A DNA stretch of 49,776 nt from Nevskia soli DSM 19509 (GTDB taxonomy: Bacteria; Pseudomonadota; Gammaproteobacteria; Nevskiales; Nevskiaceae). The notes beneath the pieces are model-generated. The model did no database searches. It had not been told where the DNA came from and worked only from the letters and a program-made list of their open reading frames with translations. The position numbers and the translations under genes were made by a program. Below are positions 42,156-49,776 of this stretch, piece after piece (the stretch's first letter is position 1; every line of letters begins with the position of its first letter). The stretch lies in assembly GCF_000711955.1 (NCBI RefSeq), contig NZ_JONR01000026.1, positions 1 to 49,776 of the forward strand. Reading direction: 5' to 3'.

Positions 42156-43180
42156 CCGGCCTTCCCACCTTCCAGCCGCAGGCGTTCCTGCAGCCACGCG
42201 GCAAAGCGTCGCAGCCCGGTGTCGAAATCGGTCTTCACCCTGTAACCGAGCAGACGCTGCGGCTTCTCGATATTGGCCCAGGTGCGGCGCATCTCGCCCG
42301 GCTGCCAGTCCTGCCAGTCGATCTTCGCCTTGACATTGAGCACATCCTCCAGCTTGCGGATGGTGTCGAGCAGGCCGATGGTGCGGTTGTTGCCGAGGTT
42401 GAAGATCTCGTAGTCGCTGCCGGTGTAAGCCATCGAGGCGCGGACGCCGCTGACGATCTCGTCCCAATACGTGAAATCGCGCTCGGAGGAGCCGTCGCCG
42501 TAAACCGGGATCGCCTTGCCCGCCAGCATCAGGCGCGAGAACTTGTGGATCGCCAGGTCCGGCCGCTGCCGCTCGCCGAATACGGTGAAGAAACGCAGGC
42601 CGACGAAGCGCAGGCCGAAGGTGCGGCTGTAGACATAGCCCAGGTGCTCCCCGGCCAGCTTGGTGCTGGCGTAGGGATTGATCGGCAGCAGGTCGAGGTC
42701 GTTCTCGCTCCAGGGCAGGCGCGGGCAGTCGCCGTAGACGCTGCTCGAGGAGGCGAACACGAACTGCTTGATCTTGCGCTGGTAGGCGTAGGTCAGCAGG
42801 TTCTGCGTACCGATGACATTGGTCATCTGGTAGCCGAGCGGATCGAGCAGGGAGTTGCGCACGCCGGCCTTGGCGGCGAGGTGCACGATCACCGTGTACC
42901 CGGTTTTGTCGGCGCCTCCGAAAGGCTGGTCGAGCGCCGCATGCAGCGCCGCCGCGTCGCGCAGGTCGACCTGCAGCAGGCGGTAGTTGCGCTGGTCGAG
43001 GTGCTGCGCGATGTTGAGGCGCTTGGTCGACTCGGCATAGTAGGGATCGAAATTGTCGACCACGGTGACGGTCCAGCCGTCCGCCAGCAGGCCGTCGACC
43101 AGGTGGCTGCCGATGAAGCCGGCGCCGCCGGTGACCAGGGCGTGGCCTGGTGTCTGTGCGGCGGCTTTCGGTTCGGTCAC
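42152..43180 (-). CDS. NAD-dependent nucleotide-sugar epimerase, UDP-glucuronate 4-epimerase-like
   Basis: 342-residue extended short-chain dehydrogenase. NAD motif GGAGFIGSHL near residue 18, then VDNFDPYYAESTKRLNI, AAKAGVRNSLLDP, SSSSVYG and catalytic YASTK. The VDNF(x)PYY and AAKAGVR(N)S patterns are those of UDP-glucuronate 4-epimerases, which make UDP-galacturonate, though related epimerases share parts of them. The GTG at 43180 follows AGAGGAG. First gene of the five-gene envelope operon. Confidence 0.88.
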   Translation of the reverse strand: MTEPKAAAQTPGHALVTGGAGFIGSHLVDGLLADGWTVTVVDNFDPYYAESTKRLNIAQHLDQRNYRLLQVDLRDAAALHAALDQPFGGADKTGYTVIVHLAAKAGVRNSLLDPLGYQMTNVIGTQNLLTYAYQRKIKQFVFASSSSVYGDCPRLPWSENDLDLLPINPYASTKLAGEHLGYVYSRTFGLRFVGLRFFTVFGERQRPDLAIHKFSRLMLAGKAIPVYGDGSSERDFTYWDEIVSGVRASMAYTGSDYEIFNLGNNRTIGLLDTIRKLEDVLNVKAKIDWQDWQPGEMRRTWANIEKPQRLLGYRVKTDFDTGLRRFAAWLQERLRLEGGKAG

Positions 43181-43375
43181 GGCGGGCTCCTCTTAAGCAA
43201 GTCGCAGATTTTACTCCGTGTCGTGCCGTCCGCGTGCATTCGTACGGAAATTCAGTGGCTTGCGTTACGTGACTGGCGCGGTTCGGGATCATCCGCGACA
43301 ATGCGCCAGTGACTCTCTCCACCATCTTTGCATGAGCTCTCCTGTCCCCATCCCGGAGCGTGGCTTGCCGCTGCG
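43181..43375. promoter_or_regulatory. Divergent gap before dnaX, upstream part
   Basis: The gap between the epimerase and dnaX is 309 bp. The left 195 bp hold no gene I can support. GACAAT at about 43299-43304 may be a -10 for dnaX, since the same GACAATGCGCC string ends the SRP RNA promoter, but no good -35 is seen. The right 114 bp are the dispersed repeat listed next. Confidence 0.35.
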
Positions 43376-43493
43376 CTCACGCCTGCGCCGACTCGCGACG
43401 CTAGGATCCCCGCGCTGGCCATCCCACGAAATCTGCGATTTCGCGGGGACCCCGGGCGCACGGGGCCCCTCCACGCTGCTCGCGCCGGTATGA
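43376..43493 (+). repeat. Dispersed repeat ending on the dnaX start codon (copy 2)
   Basis: 43376-43411 and 43459-43493 match copy 1 before nuoH over 36 and 35 bases with three differences in all, the second block again ending on the ATG. The 47-nt middle has a hairpin CGAAATC-TGC-GATTTCG. In the dnaX frame it has no stop and reads TPAPTRDARIP at one end and GRTGPLHAARAGM at the other. No Shine-Dalgarno is present in either copy. Confidence 0.75.
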
Positions 43494-45199
43494 GCTATCT
43501 CGCGCTAGCGCGTAAATGGCGTCCGCGTCGTTTCGAGGATGTGCGCGGCCAGAATCACGTGGTCAAGGCGCTGCAGCACGCGCTGGAGCGCGACCGCCTG
43601 CATCCCGCCATCCTGCTCACCGGCACCCGCGGCGTGGGCAAGACCACCCTGGCGCGCATCATCGCCAAGGGCCTCAACTGCGAGACCGGGGTGACGGCCC
43701 AGCCCTGCGGCGTCTGCTCCGCCTGCAAGGAAATCAACGACGGCCGTTTCGTCGACCTGCTGGAAATCGACGCCGCCAGCAACACCGGCGTCGACGATGT
43801 GCGCCAGCTCATCGACAATGCCCAGTATTCGCCCGCGCGCGGCCGCTACAAGGTCTATCTCGTCGACGAAGTGCACATGCTCTCCAAGAGCGCCTTCAAC
43901 GCCCTGCTGAAGACGCTGGAAGAGCCGCCCTCGCATGTCAAGTTCATCCTCGCCACCACCGATCCGCAGAAGCTGCCGATCACCGTGCTGTCGCGCTGTC
44001 TGCAGTTCAACCTCAAGCGCCTGCCGCAGAACCTGATCCGCGACAACCTCAGCGACATCCTCAAGGAAGAGGGCATGGAGTTCGAGCTGGCCGGGGTGGG
44101 CGAGCTGGCCCGCGCCGCCGATGGCTCGATGCGCGACGGCCTGTCCCTGCTCGACCAGGCCATCGCCTTCGCCGGCGGCCTCGGCATCAAGCGCGAGGGC
44201 GTGGAGGAGATGCTCGGCACGGTCGGCCGCCGCACCCTGTTCGAGATCCTCGATGCGCTGGGCCGCGGCGACGGCCAGGCCCTGCTCGACGGCATCCACA
44301 AGCTGGACGAGTCCGCGCCCGACCACGCCGCCCTGCTCAACGACCTCGCCGCCGCCCTGCAGCGCATCGCCGTACTGCAGCTGCTGCCCAAGGCCGGCGA
44401 CGAGGACGACGAACCCGCGCTGGAGCCGCTGGCCAGATCCATCGCGCCGGAAGACATCCAGGTCTGGTACCAGATCGCCGTGCTCGGCCGCCGCGACCTG
44501 CCCTGGGCCCCGGACCCGCGCCTCGGCTTCGAAATGACCCTGCTGCGCATGCTCGCCTTCCGCCCGGACGGCGCAGCGCCGGCAGCGGGCGCCCCCCCCG
44601 CAGCGGCCGCGGGCGGCAGGACCCAATCCGCACCGGGTACGCCGCCGGCCCCGGGCCGCGCCGCCGCCGCGCCGGCAGCAGCACCGAAGCTTGCCGCTGC
44701 CGCGCCTGTCGCGCCGGCACCGGTTGCCGCCGCGGCACCGATCACCGTTGCCCCGGCCACCCCGCCGCCCCCGGCAAGACCGGCCGCGCCGCCGCGTGCC
44801 GCCGTCAACTCGGACGACCCCTGGGCCCTGCGCATCGAAGCCATCGGCCTGGACGGCATGACGCGCCAGCTGGCGCGCCACTGTGCCTGGGTGGGCGAGT
44901 CCAACGGCACCGTGCACCTGGCCCTGGAAGCGCGCACCAAGCACCTGCTGAACGAGGAGCGCCGCCTCGCCATCCAGCGTGCCCTCAGCGCGCAGACGGG
45001 CAGTGAAATCAGCCTCAATATCGAAGTCGGCGGCGCCACGGATCTGCTGAGCCCGGCGGCGGCGGACGACAAGCGGGTGATCGAGCGGCAGCGCGCGGCG
45101 GAAGCCGCCATCGAAGGCGATCCCGAAGTGCTGGCTTTCAAGGAAGCCTTCGGTGCCACCGTGCGGCCCGGTTCGGTGCAGCCGGTCGACGGCAAGTAA
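43490..45199 (+). CDS. dnaX: DNA polymerase III subunits tau/gamma
   Basis: Clamp-loader ATPase and replisome organiser, 569 residues. P-loop GTRGVGKTT with Lys51, zinc cysteines 64, 73, 76 and 79, Walker B VDEVHMLS, and the SRC arginine-finger motif in TVLSRCLQF. Domain III ends near residue 360; an Ala/Pro-rich linker (about 363-440) leads to the tau C-terminal domains. A run of eight C (44592-44599) lies at the linker start. I chose the ATG at 43490 (MSYLALARKWRP, the family start); upstream in-frame sequence is the dispersed repeat. Confidence 0.96.
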   Translation: MSYLALARKWRPRRFEDVRGQNHVVKALQHALERDRLHPAILLTGTRGVGKTTLARIIAKGLNCETGVTAQPCGVCSACKEINDGRFVDLLEIDAASNTGVDDVRQLIDNAQYSPARGRYKVYLVDEVHMLSKSAFNALLKTLEEPPSHVKFILATTDPQKLPITVLSRCLQFNLKRLPQNLIRDNLSDILKEEGMEFELAGVGELARAADGSMRDGLSLLDQAIAFAGGLGIKREGVEEMLGTVGRRTLFEILDALGRGDGQALLDGIHKLDESAPDHAALLNDLAAALQRIAVLQLLPKAGDEDDEPALEPLARSIAPEDIQVWYQIAVLGRRDLPWAPDPRLGFEMTLLRMLAFRPDGAAPAAGAPPAAAAGGRTQSAPGTPPAPGRAAAAPAAAPKLAAAAPVAPAPVAAAAPITVAPATPPPPARPAAPPRAAVNSDDPWALRIEAIGLDGMTRQLARHCAWVGESNGTVHLALEARTKHLLNEERRLAIQRALSAQTGSEISLNIEVGGATDLLSPAAADDKRVIERQRAAEAAIEGDPEVLAFKEAFGATVRPGSVQPVDGK

Positions 45200-45224
45200 T
45201 CAACAATTTCCGGAGAATGTTTTT

Positions 45225-45545
45225 ATGAAAGGTCCCCTCGGACAGATCATGCGGCAGGCCCAGCAGGCGCAGGAGGCGATGAAGCGCGTGCAGGAAGAGA
45301 TCGCCCGCGCCGAAATCACCGGCGAAGCCGGCGGCGGCATGGTCAAGATCACCCTCACCGGCAAGCACGAGGCGAAGAAGGTCGAGATCGCCGCCGACGC
45401 CCTGCAGGAATCGAAGGACTTCCTCGAAGACCTGATCGCCGCCGCCATCAACGACGCCGCCCAGAAGCTGGAGCGCAACGCCTCGGAAAAGATGGCCAAG
45501 GTTGCCGGCGGATTGAACCTGCCCGCGGGACTGATGGGCGGCTAG
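45225..45545 (+). CDS. ybaB: YbaB/EbfC nucleoid-associated protein
   Basis: DNA-binding protein of 106 residues, a homodimer with a coiled helical arm (MRQAQQAQEAMKRVQEEIAR) and a beta core (GGGMVKITLTGKHEAKKVEI). GGAG precedes the ATG. It lies in the conserved dnaX-ybaB-recR order, 25 bp after dnaX. A palindromic repeat separates it from recR. Confidence 0.95.
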   Translation: MKGPLGQIMRQAQQAQEAMKRVQEEIARAEITGEAGGGMVKITLTGKHEAKKVEIAADALQESKDFLEDLIAAAINDAAQKLERNASEKMAKVAGGLNLPAGLMGG

Positions 45546-45564
45546 GGTTTGATGCAATCTGAAT

Positions 45565-45681
45565 TCTCCCTTCTCCCTCCGGGAGAAGGGTCGGGGATGA
45601 GGGGCTATCCCATCAAGGGAGTGCATCTCCTGTCGATACAGCGTCCCTCACCCCAACCCCTCTCCCGAAGGGAGAGGGGCA
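45565..45681. repeat. Pair of inverted REP-type repeats between ybaB and recR
   Basis: Left unit: CCCTTCTCCC-TCC-GGGAGAAGGG then GGATGAGGGG (45568-45604). Right unit, reversed: CCCTCACCCC then CCCCTCTCCC-GAA-GGGAGAGGGG (45645-45679). Together they form a BIME-like arrangement of a repeat type widespread in GC-rich proteobacteria. It contains no gene and may reduce read-through into recR. Confidence 0.8.
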
Positions 45682-45694
45682 ACCAATTAAGACT

Positions 45695-46294
45695 ATGGCT
45701 GCCTATTCCCCACGCCTGACCCGCCTGATCGAGGCCCTGCGCCGCCTGCCCGGCGTCGGGCCCAAGTCGGCGCAGCGCATGGCGTTCCATTTGCTGGATC
45801 GTGACCGCAACGGCGCCGACTACCTGCGCAACACGCTGGCCGAAGCGCTGGAAGGCATCGCGCGCTGCCCGACCTGCCGCATGTTCTTCGAAGACGGCAA
45901 GTGCGCCTACTGCACCGAGTCCCGCACCACTGCCGGCCAGATCTGCGTGGTGGAGAATCCCGCCGATCTCGCGGCGATCGAGAGCGGCACCGCCTATCGC
46001 GGCCGCTACTTCGTGTTGATGGGGCGCCTGTCGCCGCTCGACGGCATCGGCCCCGAGCAACTGGGCCTGGACCTGCTGGGCCGCCAGCTCGCCGGCGGAC
46101 AGGTGCAGGAAATGATCATCGCCACCAATCCCAGCGTCGAGGGCGAGGCCACCGCCTACTACCTCGCCGAGATGGCGCGCGCCAACGGCGTCAAGGTGAC
46201 CCGCATCGCCCACGGTGTGCCGATGGGGGGCGAGCTGGAGTACGTCGACAGCGGCACGCTGTCGCATGCCTTTACCGGACGTACGCTGGTCTAG
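45695..46294 (+). CDS. recR: Recombination mediator RecR
   Basis: 199 residues, works with RecF and RecO to load RecA on gapped DNA. N-terminal helix-hairpin-helix (LRRLPGVGPKSAQRMAFHLL), zinc finger CPTC...CAYC (about residues 58-73), a Toprim domain (CVVENPADLAAIESG), and a C-terminal Walker-B-like end. It is separated from ybaB by repeats and converges with an HxlR-type regulator, 7 bp between the stops. Confidence 0.97.
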   Translation: MAAYSPRLTRLIEALRRLPGVGPKSAQRMAFHLLDRDRNGADYLRNTLAEALEGIARCPTCRMFFEDGKCAYCTESRTTAGQICVVENPADLAAIESGTAYRGRYFVLMGRLSPLDGIGPEQLGLDLLGRQLAGGQVQEMIIATNPSVEGEATAYYLAEMARANGVKVTRIAHGVPMGGELEYVDSGTLSHAFTGRTLV

Positions 46295-46301
46295 TTCAAG
46301 T

Positions 46302-46655
46302 CTAAGCCGCGCGCTTGCGCGGCACCGGCTCCTGCAGGTAATTCTCTCCCCAGCGCTTCAGTGCCAGCACGATCGGCCGCAGCGACTCGCCCAGCGGCGT
46401 CAGGCTGTACTCCACCTTCGGCGGCACCTCGGCATAGACCTGCCGGTGGATCAATCCATCGCTTTCCAGTTCACGCAACTGCTTGGTCAGGGTGCGTTGC
46501 GTCACCTGGGGCAGGCGGCGGCGCAGTTCGTTGAAGCGCTGCGTGCCGTCGAGCAGGTGGTACAGCAGCATGCCTTTCCACTTGCCGCCGATCAGATTCA
46601 AGGTCGCCTCGACCGGGCAACCCGCGGAACAATCGTATTTGCTGTGCCTGGCCAT
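46302..46655 (-). CDS. HxlR-family transcriptional regulator
   Basis: 117-residue winged-helix regulator. Typical core: CPVEATLNLIGGKWKGMLLYHLL, RFNELRRRLPQVTQRTLTKQLREL and the wing VYAEVPPKVEYSLTPLGESL. The ATG at 46655 has GAGGA 7 nt upstream. It is divergent from an alcohol dehydrogenase, the common arrangement for redox- or aldehyde-sensing HxlR proteins such as YodB and HypR. The N-terminal Cys residues (YDCSAGCPVE) could be the sensor; that is inference. Confidence 0.92.
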   Translation of the reverse strand: MARHSKYDCSAGCPVEATLNLIGGKWKGMLLYHLLDGTQRFNELRRRLPQVTQRTLTKQLRELESDGLIHRQVYAEVPPKVEYSLTPLGESLRPIVLALKRWGENYLQEPVPRKRAA

Positions 46656-46671
46656 GTTACCGTCCTCGACA

Positions 46672-46687
46672 GTATCCAGATGGATAC
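46672..46687. promoter_or_regulatory. Perfect dyad operator between the HxlR regulator and the dehydrogenase
   Basis: GTATCCA-GA-TGGATAC, 7-bp arms with a 2-bp centre, 17 bp from the regulator's ATG. A second palindrome TTGCATGCAA lies at 46717-46726, and a -10-like TATAAC for the dehydrogenase at 46737-46742. It is likely the HxlR dimer site. Confidence 0.6.
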
Positions 46688-46779
46688 TACATGCACAAAA
46701 TGTGCGTACTTGTATCTTTGCATGCAAGGCGCAAACTATAACGCAAGGCGCTACGGCGCGAAGCGAACCAGGAGTTCCC

Positions 46780-47796
46780 ATGAAAGCCGTCGGCTTGCTC
46801 AAGTACCTGCCCATCACCCATCCTGAATCCCTGCTGGATATCGAGTTGCCCAAGCCGCAGCCCAAGGGGCGCGACCTGCTGGTCGCGGTGAAGGCGGTGG
46901 CGGTGAACCCGGTGGATACCAAGGTGCGTGCGCCCAAGGACAAGACCGAAGCCGCGCCGCGCGTGCTGGGCTGGGACGCCGCCGGCATCGTCGAATCCAC
47001 TGGTCCCGGCGTGAAGCTGTTCAAGCCCGGCGACGCCGTGTTCTATGCCGGCGACATCACCCGCCAGGGCAGCAACAGCGAATTCCAGCTGGTGGACGAG
47101 CGCATCGTCGGCCGCAAGCCGTCCAGCCTCGGCTTTGCCGAGGCCGCCGCGCTGCCGCTGACCGCGATCACCGCCTGGGAAGGATTGTTCGATCGCCTGC
47201 ATATCTCGGCCGAGGGCGCCGACAAGGGCAAGAGCCTGCTCATCGTCGGCGGTGCCGGCGGCGTCGGCTCCATCGCCATCCAGATCGCCAGGCGGGTGGC
47301 GGGTTTACGCGTCATCACCACTGCGTCCCGTCCGGAGACCATCGCCTGGTGCCGCGAGCTGGGCGCCGATGAAGTGGTGGATCATCGCGGCGACCTCGCC
47401 GCCAATCTCAAGGCCAAGGGCATCGAGTCGGTCGATTACATCCTGTGCTGCAACAACACCGATCAGCACTTTCCAGCGTTGGCCAAAGTGATCGCGCCGC
47501 AGGGCACGATTTGCACCATTGTCGAGAACGCAAAGCCGGTGCCGGTGGAACTGCTCAAGTCCAAGAGCGCCGCATTCGCCTGGGAGTTCATGTTCGCACG
47601 CTCGATGTTCCAGACGCCGGACATGATCGAGCAGCATCACCTGCTGAATCGTGTCGCGGAATTGATCGAAGCCGGCACCTTGCGCACTACGCTGAAAGGC
47701 GTGCTCGGTCCGATCAATGCGGCCACGCTGAAGCAAGCGCATGCCGAACTCGAAGGCGGCAAGGCCATCGGCAAGCTGGTGCTGGAAGGGTTCTAG
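46780..47796 (+). CDS. Zinc-type alcohol dehydrogenase family protein (quinone-oxidoreductase-like)
   Basis: 338-residue medium-chain dehydrogenase/reductase of the TIGR02817 group. GroES-like N domain with AVNPVDTKVRAP and GWDAAGIVESTG, then a Rossmann domain with GGAGGVGSIAIQIAR for NAD(P)H. The classical zinc-binding cysteines are not seen, so it probably works without zinc on quinones or enones. AGGAG precedes the ATG. Control by the divergent HxlR gene is likely. Confidence 0.9.
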   Translation: MKAVGLLKYLPITHPESLLDIELPKPQPKGRDLLVAVKAVAVNPVDTKVRAPKDKTEAAPRVLGWDAAGIVESTGPGVKLFKPGDAVFYAGDITRQGSNSEFQLVDERIVGRKPSSLGFAEAAALPLTAITAWEGLFDRLHISAEGADKGKSLLIVGGAGGVGSIAIQIARRVAGLRVITTASRPETIAWCRELGADEVVDHRGDLAANLKAKGIESVDYILCCNNTDQHFPALAKVIAPQGTICTIVENAKPVPVELLKSKSAAFAWEFMFARSMFQTPDMIEQHHLLNRVAELIEAGTLRTTLKGVLGPINAATLKQAHAELEGGKAIGKLVLEGF

Positions 47797-47820
47797 AACC
47801 CGGGTCGACAACCGACATTT

Positions 47821-47873
47821 GTCATTCTGAGGCGGCGAAGAATCCGGACGATTCCTTCGCCGCCTCAAATGAC
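47821..47873. terminator. Long palindrome between convergent genes
   Basis: Arms of 24 nt at 47821-47844 and 47850-47873 with a few mismatches and a 5-nt loop, centred on GGCGGCGAAG/CTTCGCCGCC. It sits between two converging stops and could act as a bidirectional terminator. Its outer GTCATTCTGAGG form is also that of a common dispersed repeat. Confidence 0.6.
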
Positions 47874-47887
47874 CTTGAGTAACTGCC

Positions 47888-48223
47888 TCACTTCACCAAC
47901 CCGTCGATCTTCGCCGCGCAGATGAAGTCATTCTCCGACAGCCCGTTCACCGTATGCGTCCAGAAGTTGATGGTCGCGGTCTTGTAGCCGAAGCTGATAT
48001 CCGGGTGATGGTCTTCGTTGATGACGATGTAGGCGACGGCATTGACGAAGGCTAGCGTACGAAAGTAGTTCTTGAATTCGAAGGTCGCTTCGATCTTCTT
48101 CGCGCCGTCGAGCAGCTTCCAGCGCGGGTCGAGCTGCTTCAGCAGCGCCTCGGCGTCGTCCTTGCTCAGGGCTGTGCCGCCGCCTTCGCAGGGGATGCAG
48201 CGTTTCTGGGCGAGTTCAGTCAT
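47888..48223 (-). CDS. phhB: Pterin-4-alpha-carbinolamine dehydratase
   Basis: 111 residues. Dehydrates the 4a-hydroxy-tetrahydropterin left by aromatic amino-acid hydroxylases. The signature is complete: FKNYFRTLAFVNAVAYIVINEDHHPDISFGY with the catalytic His pair, then TINFWTHTVNGLSENDF. No phenylalanine hydroxylase gene is in view. A possible -10 (TACAAT, minus strand 48262-48257) lies beside an ACCGGC/GCCGGT dyad. Confidence 0.95.
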   Translation of the reverse strand: MTELAQKRCIPCEGGGTALSKDDAEALLKQLDPRWKLLDGAKKIEATFEFKNYFRTLAFVNAVAYIVINEDHHPDISFGYKTATINFWTHTVNGLSENDFICAAKIDGLVK

Positions 48224-48347
48224 GGCGGCTCCGCAAATCGAATAGGGTGATGCCGCATTGTACCGGCGTCAGCCGGTGCGGGGCGTGGATTCAGATATTC
48301 CCGGCACTCCGGGCGGCGTAAGCGGTGGTCCGGGGTTGTCGCGGCAA

Positions 48348-49520
<1,173 letters not shown>

Positions 49521-49663
49521 GTCCTGGTCCGTGAAGGTGGCTGCCGACAGTCTAACGCTACGGTCCCGCGAGGGATTGACGGAGCGAGTGACGCGATTAA
49601 GAGCCTGTAACAGAATGAATCGCACCTGCGTTGCAGTCCAAAATCGCGTCAGGCAAGGCGGAG

Positions 49664-49694
49664 GCCCCAGCCATGGTGATTCCATGGCTGGGGC
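49664..49694. repeat. Perfect 13-bp palindrome upstream of the trans-sulfuration gene
   Basis: GCCCCAGCCATGG / CCATGGCTGGGGC with a 5-nt loop. A second palindrome of the same size lies 36 bp away. No gene is supported in 49521-49776; the stretch also holds AT-rich sequence at about 49590-49625. Confidence 0.7.
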
Positions 49695-49730
49695 TGACAA
49701 CGATCGCCCGCGACACGGTGCCGCGTCAGC

Positions 49731-49772
49731 GTGGGTGCGGGAGCGGGCGAAGGCGGCCCCTCCCGCACCCAC
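49731..49772. repeat. 13-bp palindrome at the right edge
   Basis: GTGGGTGCGGGAG / CTCCCGCACCCAC with a 16-nt loop, cut off soon after by the window end. With its neighbour it may be the edge of a larger repeat element. Confidence 0.65.
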
Positions 49773-49776
49773 CTCG

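Noticed and set aside
43328..43490. DnaX extended upstream to a TTG at 43328.
   Set aside because: The added 54 residues are encoded largely by the same dispersed repeat, and the family begins MSYLALARKWRP.

Overview
This is a chromosomal housekeeping window from a GC-rich gammaproteobacterium. The evidence is the recA-recX-alaS-lysC-csrA-tRNA-Ser-tRNA-Arg order, the fused NuoCD protein, the dnaX-ybaB-recR block, a short 4.5S SRP RNA, and an EF-P carrying the KPGKGQ lysine tip. The lineage may lie near Xanthomonadales or Nevskiales, but that is inference only. There is no prophage, no complete insertion sequence and no CRISPR array.

Layout. 1-5.3 kb: the pyruvate dehydrogenase genes aceE and aceF (aceF cut by the left edge), a divergent LysR regulator and a DUF2459 lipoprotein. 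5.5-6.7 kb: two small membrane proteins, one behind a textbook LexA (SOS) box, then tRNA-Glu and tRNA-Ala. 6.9-13.7 kb: efp, recA, recX, alaS, lysC, csrA, tRNA-Ser and tRNA-Arg. 13.9-16.8 kb: a secreted DUF2135-like/TPR protein, a LysE-type exporter and an unknown membrane protein. 16.8-32.3 kb: a complete respiratory complex I operon on the minus strand (nuoA, B, CD, E, F, G, H, I, J, K, L, M, N), interrupted between nuoI and nuoJ by an AT-richer four-helix-bundle (IVP/S23) gene framed by inverted heptamer repeats. 32.7-37.2 kb: rlmI, lgt, a tautomerase, thyA, folA, an acyl-CoA-binding protein and the SRP RNA. 37.3-43.2 kb: a 52-residue membrane protein, then a tightly packed five-gene envelope-sugar operon (epimerase, flippase-like protein, GT2, GT39/ArnT-like, PAP2 phosphatase). 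43.5-49.8 kb: dnaX, ybaB and recR, an HxlR regulator divergent from an alcohol dehydrogenase, a pterin carbinolamine dehydratase and a trans-sulfuration enzyme.

How the genes work together. aceEF feeds acetyl-CoA and NADH to central metabolism, and complex I oxidises the NADH. thyA and folA form the dTMP/folate cycle. The five-gene minus-strand operon looks like a complete path for making an undecaprenyl-linked sugar (galacturonate is the best guess), moving it across the membrane and attaching it to an envelope lipid, with a phosphatase either to recycle carrier or to remove lipid phosphate.

The most unusual features are small. (1) A TACTG-N10-CAGTA LexA box overlaps the promoter of a 65-residue single-span membrane protein, a candidate SOS checkpoint effector, while no such box was seen before recA. 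(2) Two related palindromic elements lie just downstream of tRNA-Glu and tRNA-Arg, and each carries a copy of its host tRNA's 3' end split at the T-loop. (3) A dispersed repeat, open in frame, ends exactly on the start codons of both nuoH and dnaX. (4) The four-helix-bundle cassette sits inside the nuo operon.
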